The notes: generated from the letters alone by a model not told the origin. A stretch of DNA of 41,783 nucleotides from Oscillospiraceae bacterium (GCA_022650455.1 JALCPO010000012.1:1-41783); one strand, 5' to 3'; shown: positions 1 to 8,502, counted from the first letter of the stretch. Made by a program: numbers and translations.

Positions 1-283
1 CGTTGGGAGCTTCCAGCGTGTCCAGGCGGCTGACGACGCTGTGAATGTCCGCGGTGGACGCGGTGGTGCCGTTCAGCTTGAACAGGCTCCGCTTCGTCCG
101 GTGCGCGATGATGGACGCAAGCGTCGTCTTGCCCACCCCCGCAGGACCGTAAAAAACCATGTTCGGGATTTCGCCGGATTCAATGATCCGGCGCAAGGGT
201 TTTCCGGCGTCCAGAAGATGGTGCTGGCCGACGATCTCGTCCAGCGTTTTCGGGCGGAGCCGGTCCGCAAGCGGTGCCGTCAT
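1..283 (-). CDS. rarA: Replication-associated recombination protein A (MgsA/RarA), N-terminal part
   Basis: The protein starts at the ATG at 283-281 and runs off the left edge, so only about the first 94 residues are visible. They begin MTAPLADRLRPKTLDEIVGQ, which is the usual RarA/MgsA and clamp-loader-like AAA+ opening, and include the Walker A motif GPAGVGKTT. The family acts on stalled replication forks and interacts with SSB. An AAAGAGGGA ribosome site lies about 6 nt upstream of the ATG. A TAAAAT -10-like hexamer lies at 328-333 but lacks a convincing -35. The glyA terminator separates this gene from glyA, so it is probably transcribed independently. Family assignment is strong; the C-terminal half is outside the window. 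Confidence 0.88.
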   Translation of the reverse strand, partial: MTAPLADRLRPKTLDEIVGQHHLLDAGKPLRRIIESGEIPNMVFYGPAGVGKTTLASIIAHRTKRSLFKLNGTTASTADIHSVVSRLDTLEAPN

Positions 284-369
284 GTCGATTCCCTCTTTCC
301 ACAGTCTGTCGTAAAAGGGCCGGATTTATTTTACCGCGTTTCCGGGCGGAAAACCGGCCCTTCCGCTCG

Positions 370-397
370 AAAAAATCGCCCCCGGCAAGCCGGGGGC
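370..397 (-). terminator. Intrinsic terminator of glyA
   Basis: On the minus strand a 9-bp perfect GC stem (378-386 with 389-397, 2-nt loop) is followed by a run of T (370-376 read in reverse). It lies 23 bp past the glyA stop codon and before rarA. Confidence 0.85.
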
Positions 398-420
398 GGC
401 AATCCGTTCCTGCCGTGCTC

Positions 421-1674
421 TTATTCGTACAACGGATAGCGCGCGCAGATGTCTTTCACGATCGCATGAATTTTGTCTTTGGAAGCATCAAAATCATGGA
501 TGGCGAGGCTGATGCATTCCGCGATCTTGTCCATATCGTCCGGATTGAGCCCGCGGGTCGTGACGGCCGGCGTGCCGAGGCGAAGACCGCTGGTGACGAA
601 CGGGCTGCGCTTTTCGTTCGGGACGGTATTTTTGTTCGCCGTGATGTTGACGGAATCCAGGCGCCGCTCCAGTTCCTTGCCGGTCAATTCCAGCCCGCTC
701 AGGTCGACCATCAGAAGATGGTTGTCCGTTCCGCCGGAAACGAGCCGCACACCGCGTTTGAGGAGACCGTCCGCAAGGGCCTTCGCGTTTTTCACGATGC
801 GGTGGCCGTATTCCTTAAATTCAGGTTTCAAGGCTTCGCCCAGGCAGACGGCCTTTCCGGCGATGACATGCATCAGCGGCCCGCCCTGCGTGCCGGGAAA
901 AATCGCCTTGTCGATCGCCTTCGCGTACTGCTCTTTGCAGAGGATCAGGCCGCCGCGCGGGCCGCGGAGGGTCTTGTGCGTCGTCGTGGTGACAATGTCC
1001 GCCCACTCGACCGGGTTCGGGTGGTCCCCGGAAGCCACCAGCCCCGCAATGTGGGCCATATCCACCATCATAATGGCTCCGCAGGCGTCGCAGATTTCGC
1101 GGAAACGCTTGAAATCGATGATGCGGGGATAGGCGCTCGCGCCCGAAACGATCAGCTTCGGCCTGACGCGCATGGCAGTCTCGTAGACCTTGTCGTAATC
1201 GATCCGGCCGGTTTCGGAACTGACGCCGTAAGGGACGAAGTGAAAGTATTTGCCGGAGATGTTCACCGGAGAGCCGTGGGTCAGGTGGCCGCCCTCCGCA
1301 AGGCCCATTCCCATAACGGTGTCGCCCGGGTGCAGAAGGGCAAAATAGACCGCCGTGTTCGCCTGCGCGCCGGAATGCGGCTGTACGTTGGCGTGCTCCG
1401 CCCCGAACAGCTTGCACGCGCGGGTGCGTGCGATTTCTTCCACGACGTCGACAAACCGGCAGCCGCCGTAGTAGCGTTTTCCCGGGTAGCCCTCGGCATA
1501 CTTGTTGGTCAGAACGCTGCCCATCGCGGCCATCACAGCGGGGGAAACAATGTTCTCGGATGCAATCAGCTCCAGGTTGTCGCGCTGGCGCTGCAGTTCC
1601 TGTCCCATCGCCTTCCCCACATCCGGATCGGCCCTGGAAACAAAACCAATGGTATCCATCATATCCTGATACAT
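421..1674 (-). CDS. glyA: Serine hydroxymethyltransferase
   Basis: This PLP enzyme interconverts serine plus tetrahydrofolate with glycine plus 5,10-methylene-THF, feeding one-carbon units to purine and thymidylate synthesis. With the start at 1674 the product is 417 aa, the usual length. It carries LELIASEN near residue 35, [13 protein letters not shown] at 59-71 and the PLP-lysine segment [14 protein letters not shown] with Lys234. The reading frame stays open far upstream, but the GGGAAAGG ribosome site and the promoter at 1708-1736 place the start at 1674. The next internal ATGs (Met5, Met6) are less well placed. It is monocistronic between its promoter and terminator. Confidence 0.97.
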   Translation of the reverse strand: MYQDMMDTIGFVSRADPDVGKAMGQELQRQRDNLELIASENIVSPAVMAAMGSVLTNKYAEGYPGKRYYGGCRFVDVVEEIARTRACKLFGAEHANVQPHSGAQANTAVYFALLHPGDTVMGMGLAEGGHLTHGSPVNISGKYFHFVPYGVSSETGRIDYDKVYETAMRVRPKLIVSGASAYPRIIDFKRFREICDACGAIMMVDMAHIAGLVASGDHPNPVEWADIVTTTTHKTLRGPRGGLILCKEQYAKAIDKAIFPGTQGGPLMHVIAGKAVCLGEALKPEFKEYGHRIVKNAKALADGLLKRGVRLVSGGTDNHLLMVDLSGLELTGKELERRLDSVNITANKNTVPNEKRSPFVTSGLRLGTPAVTTRGLNPDDMDKIAECISLAIHDFDASKDKIHAIVKDICARYPLYE

Positions 1675-1707
1675 GCTTTCAAACCCTTTCCCGAACTGTT
1701 TTCCTTT

Positions 1708-1736
1708 ATTATACCCTTCTCCCCCCAAAAGCGCAA
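1708..1736 (-). promoter_or_regulatory. Sigma-A promoter of glyA
   Basis: On the minus strand TTGCGC (1731-1736) and a perfect TATAAT (1708-1713) are separated by exactly 17 bp. The -10 lies 33 bp upstream of the glyA start codon, leaving a short leader with no room for a glycine riboswitch. Confidence 0.8.
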
Positions 1737-1903
1737 CGCTTCCAGCAAAGGATGGGGGAAAACCTTCTTTCCGCTTGTGCCGCGGGGATTTTTGTATTAA
1801 AATGTTTGTAACATTATTCATTTGCTTTTTATCACAGCCGAAAATTCCCGGTCCGTTTCCGCGTTTCTTCCCCTGCGGCCGGGGCCCGGCGGAAGGAAGA
1901 ATC

Positions 1904-2536
1904 ATGACAAAGAAACAACGCGCCGCGCTCGCGGCGCAGGCTCTCAAAAACGAATATCCCGGCCCGGTCTGTTCCCTGGCCTGCCGGGAACCGCTCCGGC
2001 TTCTGATCGCCACGCGGCTTTCCGCCCAGTGCACCGACGCGCGGGTAAACCTGGTGACGCCCGCGCTGTTCGCCCGGTTCCCGGACCTCGACGCCTTCTG
2101 CGCCGGGACGCAGGAGGAAATCGAGGAATACATCCACTCCTGCGGCCTTTATAAAACGAAAGCACGGGATATCCTCGCAATGTGCCGCATGCTAAAAGCC
2201 GACTTCGGCGGCATCGTTCCGGACACGCTGGAAGAACTGACGCGCCTGCCCGGCGTCGGGCGCAAAACGGCGAACCTGATCCTGGGGGACATCTACCACA
2301 AACCCGCCGTCGTAACCGACACGCACTGCATCCGCATCTGCGGCAGGCTGGGCCTGAGCGAGGGAAAAGATCCCCGGAAGGTGGAGACGCAGCTCCGCGC
2401 CATTCTTCCGCCGGACGAATCGAACGATTTCTGCCACCGGCTCGTTCTGCACGGCCGGGCTGTATGCACCGCGCGAAAACCGAAGTGTGAAAAATGCTGC
2501 ATGAAGGATTTCTGCAAATCCGCAAAAACCGCTTAA
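1904..2536 (+). CDS. nth: Endonuclease III (bifunctional DNA glycosylase/AP lyase)
   Basis: This base-excision repair enzyme removes oxidised pyrimidines and nicks the abasic site. The 210-aa product has the helix-hairpin-helix [10 protein letters not shown] with catalytic Lys121, the catalytic Asp139 in VVTDTHC, and a C-terminal C-x6-C-x2-C-x5-C [4Fe-4S] cluster motif; all are complete. The start at 1904 is set by GGAAGGA just upstream; the open frame before it is not conserved in the family. It is divergent from glyA. A weak -35/-10 pair around 1792-1820 (TTGTAT, TATTCA, 17-bp spacer) may drive it. It converges on the exonuclease gene at 2578. Confidence 0.95.
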   Translation: MTKKQRAALAAQALKNEYPGPVCSLACREPLRLLIATRLSAQCTDARVNLVTPALFARFPDLDAFCAGTQEEIEEYIHSCGLYKTKARDILAMCRMLKADFGGIVPDTLEELTRLPGVGRKTANLILGDIYHKPAVVTDTHCIRICGRLGLSEGKDPRKVETQLRAILPPDESNDFCHRLVLHGRAVCTARKPKCEKCCMKDFCKSAKTA

Positions 2537-2563
2537 CATTCCGACGAGCCGACAGACAAAGAA

Positions 2564-2598
2564 CCGGACCGGGAACGCTATCCGCTTTCCCTGTCCGG
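2564..2598 (-). terminator. Candidate terminator between nth and the exonuclease gene
   Basis: A hairpin (CCGGAC with GTCCGG, inner GGGAA with TTCCC) spans the end of the minus-strand exonuclease gene and the convergent gap. On the minus strand it is followed by TTCTTTGTCT, a poor U-tract. It may stop transcripts from both sides. Confidence is modest because the stem overlaps coding sequence. Confidence 0.4.
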
Positions 2599-3465
2599 CT
2601 CCTCTTTCGCGTCCGGCTTTTTCTCCGGCTCCTTGACGGGGAGAATCGCCTTTTTGACGATAAGCCCCTCGTATTTCAATTTAAACTGAACCCTGCCGTA
2701 AAATTTGTGCCCGCAGTGCCTGCAAAAAAATTCCGCCCGAAAACTCTTGCTCCGCAGCTGCCATTCCCCGACCCGGCGCGCCCTCTTTCCGCAGAGGTCG
2801 CAGCAGAAAGCGAGATCCCGCGGCTGAATGAGAGGGTGGTGCAGGTCGCAGATGGCAACCGTTTTGAATTCCATCTTTTTATAGAACTCGCTGCGGGAGG
2901 CATCCGCGCAGAACGGCTTCAGCTTTTCCGGGTCGTACAGCTTCTGGAAACAGCGCAGGGTCAGGAGACTGTCTCCCAACGCGCGGTGGTGGTCGAACCC
3001 GTCCGCGTCGATCCCCAGCAGACCGGCGGCCGTCCCCAGTCCCATCTGCTGACCGCTCTCGTTCTGCAGCAAATGCTCGCAGTACGCCTGCAAATCCACA
3101 TACCGCTCCAAAAACGGGATGCGCCCATTTCCGCAGAAGTAGCGGCAGTTCTCAATCAGCGCCAAAATGTCCGACGTGCCCCATGTCATGACGACGGCGC
3201 CTTTTGCCCACTTGCAGAAACGGCTTACCGCCTGCATGAACCGGAGCCCGCCATCCAGATCTTCGTTTGTGATGCTCGTAAGCGTCCGAATCTTCCCGCT
3301 GATTTTTTTGCCCACCTGGGGATGGATCAGCGCCTCGAACGTATCCACAATATTCAGCTGCCCGTCGACCCGGACGGCGCCGAATTCGATGATCTCATTG
3401 AGGAATCCCTTCAGCTTTTTGCTGTAGGCGCCGTTCCATTCCAGGTCCAGAATCACAAAATCCAT
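2578..3465 (-). CDS. DEDDh-family 3'-5' exonuclease with C-terminal zinc ribbon
   Basis: The first ~175 residues form a DnaQ-like exonuclease domain. Asp7 and Glu9 sit in ILDLEW, Asp99 in the middle motif, and His160 and Asp165 in HRALGD, giving the full two-metal DEDDh set. Residues ~205-260 add two CxxC knuckles (222/225 and 248/251), which look like a zinc ribbon, followed by a charged Lys/Glu/Pro tail. The zinc part is not usual for DnaQ or KapD proteins and could bind nucleic acid. The start lies 1 bp after the typA stop, so the two are very likely co-transcribed. The substrate (DNA or RNA) cannot be told from sequence. Confidence 0.85.
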   Translation of the reverse strand: MDFVILDLEWNGAYSKKLKGFLNEIIEFGAVRVDGQLNIVDTFEALIHPQVGKKISGKIRTLTSITNEDLDGGLRFMQAVSRFCKWAKGAVVMTWGTSDILALIENCRYFCGNGRIPFLERYVDLQAYCEHLLQNESGQQMGLGTAAGLLGIDADGFDHHRALGDSLLTLRCFQKLYDPEKLKPFCADASRSEFYKKMEFKTVAICDLHHPLIQPRDLAFCCDLCGKRARRVGEWQLRSKSFRAEFFCRHCGHKFYGRVQFKLKYEGLIVKKAILPVKEPEKKPDAKEEPDRESG

Positions 3466-3466
3466 A

Positions 3467-5287
3467 TCATTTTTTCTTGGCTGCCCGCTTCATGCGCTGC
3501 TCTTTGTTCAAAATCATCTTGCGCATCCGAATGTTTTTCGGGGTCACTTCGACCAGTTCGTCCGGCTTGATGAATTCAAGGCACTGCTCCAGGCTCATCG
3601 TGCTCGCCGGGGTCAGTTTCAGCGCATCGTCGGAACCGGCGGCGCGGGTATTCGTCGCGTGCTTCTTCTTGCAGATGTTGACGGTAATGTCGTCCGACTT
3701 CGGACTCACCCCGACGATCATGCCCTCGTAGACTTCAACGCCCGGCCCAATGAACAGCCTTCCGCGGTCCTGGGCATAGAACAGGCCGTAGCCGGTGGAC
3801 GTCCCGGCCTCGTGCGCGACCAGGGAGCCCTGCGCGCGGGTGACGATCTCCCCTTTATACGGCTCGTAGCTGTCGAACACATTGTTCATGATGCCGTTTC
3901 CGTTGGTATCCGTGAGAAATTCCTGCCGGTAGCCCATCAGGCCGCGCGCCGGAATCTTGAATTCCATGTGGGTGACCCCGGTATTTCTCGTGCCCATGTT
4001 CTGCAGCTCGGCTTTACGGGAACCCAGCTTTTCCATGACGGCGCCCACGTAAGCGTCCGGGACCTCCACCATAAGGAGCTCGATGGGCTCGCACTTTTTG
4101 CCGTCGACGGTCTTATAGATGACGGTCGGGCTGGAAACCTGAAACTCATAATTTTCGCGGCGCATCTCTTCGATCAGGATGGAAAGGTGCAGCTCGCCGC
4201 GGCCGGAAACCTTAAAGGTGTCCGCCGAATCGGTTTCTTCCACGCGCATGGCGACATTGGTCTCCACTTCCTTGAACAGGCGGTCGCGCAGGTTGCGGGA
4301 CGTCACATACTTGCCTTCCCTGCCGGCAAACGGGCTGTTGTTGACCATAAACAGCATGGAAACGGTCGGTTCGTCGATCTTCACGAACGGCAGCGGCTCC
4401 ACGTGGTCCGGCGAACAGATAGTCTCGCCGATGTTCAGGCCCGTGACGCCGGAAACGGCGACGAGGTCGCCCAGCCTCGCCTCCGTTACTTCCACGCGTT
4501 TGAGCCCCTCAAACTGATACAGCTTTGTGACCTTCACGTTGCTGGTCGTGCCGTCGCGGTGGCAGAGGACCACGCTTTCCCCGTCGTGGACGCTTCCGCG
4601 CTCCACCCGCCCGATGCCGATCCTGCCGACATAATCGTCGTAGTCAATGTTGGAAAAGAGAACCTGCGTCGGGCCGTTCAGATTGCCGTGCGGAGCCGGA
4701 ATATCTTTCAGGATGGCGTCGAACAGCGGCTTCATGTCCTTGCCCGGTACGTTCAGGTCGGCGGTCGCATAGCCGTCGCGGCCGGAAGCGTAAATCACCG
4801 GAAAATCCAGCTGGTCCTCCGTGGCCCCGAGTTCAATGAACAGGTCGATGACTTCGTCCACCACTTCCTTGGGCCGCGCGCCGGGACGGTCGATCTTGTT
4901 GACGACAACCAGCGGCTTCTTGCCCAGGCCGAGGGCCTTCTTCAGCACAAAACGGGTCTGGGGCATGCAGCCTTCAAAGGCATCCACCAGCAGGAGCACG
5001 CCGTCCACCATCATGAGGATACGCTCTACTTCGCCGCCGAAATCGGCGTGGCCCGGGGTATCCACAATATTGATTTTCACGTCCTTATAGCGCACGGCCG
5101 TGTTTTTGGAAAGGATGGTGATGCCGCGCTCCCGCTCCAGGGCATTGGAATCCATCACGCGGTCCTCCACCACTTCGTTGGACCGGAAAACGCCGCTCTG
5201 GCGTAAAAGCTGGTCCACCAAAGTTGTTTTGCCGTGGTCGACATGGGCAATAATCGCTACGTTTCTTAAATCGTTTCTGACATCCAT
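3467..5287 (-). CDS. typA: Translational GTPase TypA/BipA
   Basis: This ribosome-associated GTPase is involved in 50S assembly and stress or cold adaptation. The product is 606 aa, full length for the family. It shows G1 AHVDHGKTT near residue 15, the switch region with RERGITI, G3 [12 protein letters not shown]4 NKID, then the EF-G-like domains and a basic C-terminus ending in KKK. An AGAGGGAAAA ribosome site precedes the ATG. The promoter at 5398-5426 leaves a leader of about 105 nt carrying a strong hairpin (5322-5340). The downstream exonuclease gene is almost contiguous. Confidence 0.97.
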   Translation of the reverse strand: MDVRNDLRNVAIIAHVDHGKTTLVDQLLRQSGVFRSNEVVEDRVMDSNALERERGITILSKNTAVRYKDVKINIVDTPGHADFGGEVERILMMVDGVLLLVDAFEGCMPQTRFVLKKALGLGKKPLVVVNKIDRPGARPKEVVDEVIDLFIELGATEDQLDFPVIYASGRDGYATADLNVPGKDMKPLFDAILKDIPAPHGNLNGPTQVLFSNIDYDDYVGRIGIGRVERGSVHDGESVVLCHRDGTTSNVKVTKLYQFEGLKRVEVTEARLGDLVAVSGVTGLNIGETICSPDHVEPLPFVKIDEPTVSMLFMVNNSPFAGREGKYVTSRNLRDRLFKEVETNVAMRVEETDSADTFKVSGRGELHLSILIEEMRRENYEFQVSSPTVIYKTVDGKKCEPIELLMVEVPDAYVGAVMEKLGSRKAELQNMGTRNTGVTHMEFKIPARGLMGYRQEFLTDTNGNGIMNNVFDSYEPYKGEIVTRAQGSLVAHEAGTSTGYGLFYAQDRGRLFIGPGVEVYEGMIVGVSPKSDDITVNICKKKHATNTRAAGSDDALKLTPASTMSLEQCLEFIKPDELVEVTPKNIRMRKMILNKEQRMKRAAKKK

Positions 5288-5321
5288 GCAGTTTTCCCTC
5301 TTTGCTTGCTCATTTCAAAAT

Positions 5322-5340
5322 CCGGCGGTACAGCCGCCGG
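5322..5340 (-). other. Hairpin in the typA 5' leader
   Basis: A perfect 7-bp stem (CCGGCGG with CCGCCGG, 5-nt loop) followed by ATTTTG on the minus strand lies 35 bp upstream of the typA start. It could be a weak attenuator or an mRNA-stabilising element. The U-tract is too short to call it a terminator. Confidence 0.4.
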
Positions 5341-5397
5341 AGGTTTCTATTTTTCCTCTGTCAATTCCCGGATCGGTGGAAATCCGCAAACGTAGCT

Positions 5398-5426
5398 ATT
5401 ATAGCACGATCCCGGTGGTTTGTGAA
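5398..5426 (-). promoter_or_regulatory. Sigma-A promoter of typA
   Basis: On the minus strand TTCACA (5421-5426, five of six consensus bases) and TATAAT (5398-5403) are separated by 17 bp. Confidence 0.8.
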
Positions 5427-5484
5427 TAGCAAAAAGGAACATCCTTCGACGTTCCGGGCCGATGCCGCAGCGGCGGAACAGCTG

Positions 5485-5515
5485 CAAAGCAAAGGCCCGG
5501 CCAGCCTGCCGGGAC
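5485..5515 (-). terminator. Candidate terminator after the acyltransferase gene
   Basis: On the minus strand a GC-rich stem (CCCGGC with GCCGGG around a 6-nt loop) is followed by CCTTTGCTTT. It sits about 40 bp beyond the acyltransferase stop and upstream of the typA promoter. Confidence 0.55.
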
Positions 5516-5553
5516 CCTCGTTCCACAAATTTGATTCTCTGGAAATCGATCCG

Positions 5554-6657
5554 CTACTTTGCCGCCGCAGCTCTCGGGCGCCGCTTTTTCATCCCGAATA
5601 AAAGGAAGCGGATCACCGGAACCCTGCTGAAAATTTCATAAAAGAGGATGGACGCGGCAAACGCAGCCGGAATCAGAATCAGATAAATCGCCGCCATGGG
5701 AAGCTTGGAATATGTGGTGAAAAGATATGCCGCCGTAACCAGAAGCGGATAATGGCACACGTAAATCGCGAAGCTCCGCTTCCTCAGGTACTCCGTAAAG
5801 GAATTGCGGAAATCCATCCATTTCTGCGCACACCCCAAAATCGCAAGGATCATCATCCAGAGGTACAGATTTGTAAGAGGGTGCTGCAAACAGGCGTCGG
5901 CCGTATAGTTCCGGCCGAAAAAATACCAGACGTCCGCGCAGCCCAAAACGACGGCGATCACCAGAAACGGAACGGCGCATTTCCCGACCTTCTCCCGCAC
6001 CGCCTCATGGGAAAACACATAGTAGCCGAGCAGGAACATCAGGCAGTAAATCCCATTCCGGAAAACCGTCACGACCGGTATGTTGAGCAGATACGAGGAA
6101 CCCCACACCGGCAGCACGAGCAGGACCAGAACCGGCAGGCCGGCCTTTCCCCCAAGCTGCCGGAGCCTGTCGTTCCGGTCGATCCTGCGGATCAGCAGAA
6201 AAACCATGGAAACGACAAACAGCTCCAGTAAAAACCACAGCGGCCCGATGCTCAGGCAATACACCAGGTACCTCACAAAACCCGGGACCTTGTTTCCAAA
6301 GAAGAAATCCACATAATGCCCCGTGACCCACCCGTTCAGCCAGGCGAGCAAAAACATGCCGCCAAAAAACGGGACGATCAGTTTGCGCACCCTTTCCGCG
6401 GCAAACTGCTTCATGCTGCGCGTGCGCAGGGAATATCGGGCGCTGATGCCGGCGACCAGAAACAGAAGGCACATAAACCAGGGATTCAGAAAATAGCACA
6501 CGACGTCCACCGCCCGGATTCCCTTGACGGGAATGTTGCTGACAACCCCCGAGCTGTTAAAAATGTAGGCGACGTGATAAAGGACGACCAGCACAATCGT
6601 AATGGAACGGATATTGTCGAGATCGTTTCTCCGTGTGGGAACATTATTTTCCGACAT
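5554..6657 (-). CDS. Acyltransferase family 3 integral membrane protein
   Basis: This 367-aa protein of about ten hydrophobic helices has the acyltransferase-3 pattern: an N-terminal RNDLDNIRSITIVLVVLYHV with the family histidine, then a basic inter-helix loop around RVRKLIVPFF. Members transfer acyl groups (often acetyl) to surface sugars, peptidoglycan or lipids; the substrate here is unknown. The start at 6657 is chosen because GGAGAAGGAG lies just upstream. The longer frame is inside the preceding gene. It overlaps the AbrB-like gene by 14 bp, so the two form a coupled operon under the promoter at 6955-6983. Confidence 0.85.
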   Translation of the reverse strand: MSENNVPTRRNDLDNIRSITIVLVVLYHVAYIFNSSGVVSNIPVKGIRAVDVVCYFLNPWFMCLLFLVAGISARYSLRTRSMKQFAAERVRKLIVPFFGGMFLLAWLNGWVTGHYVDFFFGNKVPGFVRYLVYCLSIGPLWFLLELFVVSMVFLLIRRIDRNDRLRQLGGKAGLPVLVLLVLPVWGSSYLLNIPVVTVFRNGIYCLMFLLGYYVFSHEAVREKVGKCAVPFLVIAVVLGCADVWYFFGRNYTADACLQHPLTNLYLWMMILAILGCAQKWMDFRNSFTEYLRKRSFAIYVCHYPLLVTAAYLFTTYSKLPMAAIYLILIPAAFAASILFYEIFSRVPVIRFLLFGMKKRRPRAAAAK

Positions 6658-6901
6658 TCTTTTTCTCCTTCTCCGTTTCTGCGTTTTCCGGCCGCGCGCC
6701 TTGGTCGGAAAATATGGTTTCGGACAATTTCGCAAACATTTCCTGCGGGGGAATGGCGATGCCCCGCTTCCGATCCGCCAAAACGATCAGCGTGTCGCCC
6801 GGCCTGATGCCGAAAAGATCCCTCGCCTCTTTCGGAATCACAAACTGGCCTTTTTCCCCCACCTTAACCGTCCATGCGTATTTTCCCTTTAAGGAAGCCA
6901 T
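6644..6901 (-). CDS. AbrB/MazE-like (SpoVT-AbrB fold) DNA-binding regulator
   Basis: This is an 85-aa protein. Residues ~8-50 form a swapped-hairpin AbrB domain: VKVGEKGQFVIPKEARDLFGIRPGDTLIV reads as the strand-loop-strand core. The last ~25 residues are charged and probably disordered. It precedes and overlaps the acyltransferase gene, so it may control that gene and itself. The leader contains two tandem AAAAGTATG repeats, a candidate operator. It could alternatively be an antitoxin-type protein, but no toxin gene is adjacent. Confidence 0.85.
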   Translation of the reverse strand: MASLKGKYAWTVKVGEKGQFVIPKEARDLFGIRPGDTLIVLADRKRGIAIPPQEMFAKLSETIFSDQGARPENAETEKEKKNVGK

Positions 6902-6923
6902 CCGAGCTCATCCCATTCGTGGT

Positions 6924-6941
6924 AAAAGTATGAAAAGTATG
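6924..6941. repeat. Tandem 9-bp direct repeat in the abrB-like leader
   Basis: AAAAGTATG occurs twice without a gap (6924-6932 and 6933-6941), between the -10 element and the start codon of the AbrB-like gene. Its position suits an autoregulatory operator; this is inference. Confidence 0.6.
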
Positions 6942-6954
6942 ATTTATTTTCTTT

Positions 6955-6983
6955 ATTATACCCCGTGAAAACTGCGATGTCAA
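6955..6983 (-). promoter_or_regulatory. Consensus sigma-A promoter of the AbrB-acyltransferase operon
   Basis: On the minus strand a perfect TTGACA (6978-6983), a 17-bp spacer and a perfect TATAAT (6955-6960). It is the only full-consensus promoter I found in the window, which suggests strong transcription that would need a repressor. Confidence 0.88.
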
Positions 6984-7094
6984 GACTTCCGGTCTCCGGG
7001 AAAGATTTCTGACATTCCCGTTGCCGTTCAGCAACCGCCCTGCGCCGTCGCTGAACGGGTCGAAAATCCGGACGATTCCAACAACCGGCGCCTC

Positions 7095-7148
7095 AAGGCA
7101 AAACGAAAGGGCTTGCCGCCCGCTTTCCGCAGGAAACAAGCCCTTTCG
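7095..7148 (-). terminator. Intrinsic terminator of the coat-protein genes
   Basis: A 12-bp perfect stem (7104-7115 with 7137-7148) is followed on the minus strand by TTTTGCCTT. It is the natural end for the coat-protein genes upstream. Together with the promoter at 6955-6983 it accounts for the otherwise gene-free stretch 6902-7218. Confidence 0.8.
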
Positions 7149-7218
7149 GCCGCTTCATGAAAATTTGTCTGACTTTCCGGGGTCAATTCATTTTCGCCCG
7201 TCCCGTTCTTTCGCCGAT

Positions 7219-7518
7219 TCAGGCCTGCGCCCGTTCGTTCTGGTATTTCTGCTTCGCCTGCTGAACTTTCTGCTGTTCCGCAGCGGGCGTCTGGTACCAG
7301 CCGCGCTGTTTCATCAGGTCGAACACTTCCGCCTGAATCTGATGCTCTTCCCCTAAAATTCTCATAAATTCATCGCGCAGATTCGGCGTGGCACATTCGT
7401 TGGTAAAGGTGTTATACGTGTCGGTAATAAACTTTTGGGACGACAGCACGTCGTTCATCAAATCTTTTTCCGGGATCGAACTGCTCGACTGATTTCCGCT
7501 CGTCTGTGAAAAATTCAT
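7219..7518 (-). CDS. CotF-family spore coat protein
   Basis: This 99-aa protein has a Ser-rich N-terminus and then the CotF-type all-helical segment: EKDLMNDVLSSQKFITDTYN, the conserved NECATPNLRDEFMRIL and EEHQIQAEVFDLMKQRGWYQ, ending in a Gln/Lys-rich tail. Members are structural spore-coat proteins of Firmicutes. It follows the 65-aa gene by 15 bp with a GAGGAAAA ribosome site. It supports a spore-forming host. Confidence 0.85.
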   Translation of the reverse strand: MNFSQTSGNQSSSSIPEKDLMNDVLSSQKFITDTYNTFTNECATPNLRDEFMRILGEEHQIQAEVFDLMKQRGWYQTPAAEQQKVQQAKQKYQNERAQA

Positions 7519-7533
7519 TCTGATTTTCCTCCT

Positions 7534-7731
7534 CTAGGATAAAAAGCTCATGAGCTGGTCATAATGCCCCTGATGCTTTTTCGCGATCGCATCGCACTTC
7601 TGCTTCAGCTCCTGGTCGGAGCACATCTGCGAATAGGCTTTCATCTTGGAGATCAGCGTTCCTTCACTCGAAAGCTCATCCTCAATGGCCGAGAGTTCTT
7701 TTTCCGTAATTTGCGGCATTTTGCCTGACAC
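7534..7731 (-). CDS. Small helical protein paired with CotF-like coat protein
   Basis: This 65-aa protein (MSGKMPQITEKELSAIEDEL...) is predicted all-helical and ends HQGHYDQLMSFL. It resembles the short partner often found next to CotF-like genes, with a shared two-helix pattern. An AAAAGGAG ribosome site precedes the ATG. It is probably the first gene of the coat pair. I see no sigma-A promoter upstream, which would fit a sporulation sigma factor, but I cannot identify one with confidence. Exact function unknown. Confidence 0.75.
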   Translation of the reverse strand: MSGKMPQITEKELSAIEDELSSEGTLISKMKAYSQMCSDQELKQKCDAIAKKHQGHYDQLMSFLS

Positions 7732-7808
7732 TCCTTTTCTTAATTTTGGGTTCCAATCTATTCTTTCACAGGTTGGGCGAAATATACGGTGCTACAAGAA
7801 TCGGCGGT

Positions 7809-8180
7809 CTATGTAGCTTCCCGCATTTCCTGTCTTACGCCAAGGCCAAAACTTACGGAGAGAGCCTGATCCACCAAAGACATCGCCTGATTGTCAAGGC
7901 AGCCCATGCGTTCCTTCAGGCGGTGCTTGTCGATGGTGCGGACCTGTTCCAGCAGGACGATGGAATCTTTGGCAAGGCCCGTTCTCCGCGCGTTCAGCAG
8001 AATATGTGTGGGCAGATTCGCCTTGGTCCGCTGGCTTGTGATTGCTGCCGCAATCACGGTCGGGCTGAACCGGTTGCCGACATCGTTCTGGACGATCAAA
8101 ACCGGGCGAACGCCTCCCTGTTCCGAACCGACGACGGGGCTCAGGTCGGCATAATAAATATCTCCTCTTCGGACAATCAT
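7809..8180 (-). CDS. ndoA: EndoA/MazF-type mRNA interferase, no adjacent antitoxin gene
   Basis: This 123-aa protein is very close in pattern to B. subtilis EndoA (YdcE/MazF), which cleaves RNA at UACAU. It has MIVRRGDIYYADLSPVVGSE, then GGVRPVLIVQND with Arg25, and Thr48 in AAAITSQ, the two catalytic positions. The length is normal. The start at 8180 is chosen by homology; the open frame extends 32 codons further to an ATG at 8276 but that part has no family match. In Bacillus the antitoxin EndoAI gene lies directly upstream. Here 8181-8502 holds no ORF of antitoxin size. Either the antitoxin is elsewhere or control differs. Confidence 0.93.
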   Translation of the reverse strand: MIVRRGDIYYADLSPVVGSEQGGVRPVLIVQNDVGNRFSPTVIAAAITSQRTKANLPTHILLNARRTGLAKDSIVLLEQVRTIDKHRLKERMGCLDNQAMSLVDQALSVSFGLGVRQEMREAT

Positions 8181-8502
8181 GCTTTCACGCTCCGATTCCT
8201 TTTTTAAAATAATGGGTTTCTGCAAGTATCTTTGACATTCCATTCTGAAATTATTCATTGCAGAACCCGTTATCATAATATTAAGGAACGGTTTCGATTG
8301 ACATAAAATTGCAATTTTTTTAAAGGAAGAAACTGCGGTTTCGTGCGGCGGAAGCCCCCTGTTTTCTCCCGGAAATTCTCCGAAATGCCGTGTTGTATTT
8401 TTGGGGGTGCTGTGTTATATTGGTATTTGGAACGGCAAAAAGCTGCCGCTTTCTTCCAAAATGAAAATCGTTTGAAAAGCCGTACGGAAAGGGGTTTCGA
8501 AT
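8181..8502. other. Intergenic region between divergent ndoA and ferritin genes
   Basis: This 322-bp stretch contains the ferritin promoter (8393-8421) and an AT-rich segment at 8265-8330 that probably serves ndoA on the minus strand, though no good -35/-10 pair stands out there. No ORF of antitoxin size and no convincing Fur box were found. Confidence 0.6.
8393..8421 (+). promoter_or_regulatory. Promoter of the ferritin gene
   Basis: TTGTAT (8393-8398), 17-bp spacer, TATATT (8416-8421). The leader to the start codon is about 75 nt and contains a small GGCAAAAAGCTGCC stem-loop. Confidence 0.6.

Noticed and set aside
1675-1903. Possible glycine or other riboswitch upstream of glyA
   Set aside because: The TATAAT promoter lies only 33 bp from the start codon, leaving no room for an aptamer.
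6864-7139. 91-aa minus-strand frame upstream of the AbrB-like gene
   Set aside because: It crosses the coat-gene terminator and the consensus promoter and shows no conserved pattern.
8265-8300. Fur-box-like AT-rich sequence near the ferritin gene
   Set aside because: The match to the 7-1-7 palindrome is poor and it lies about 100 bp upstream of the ferritin promoter.
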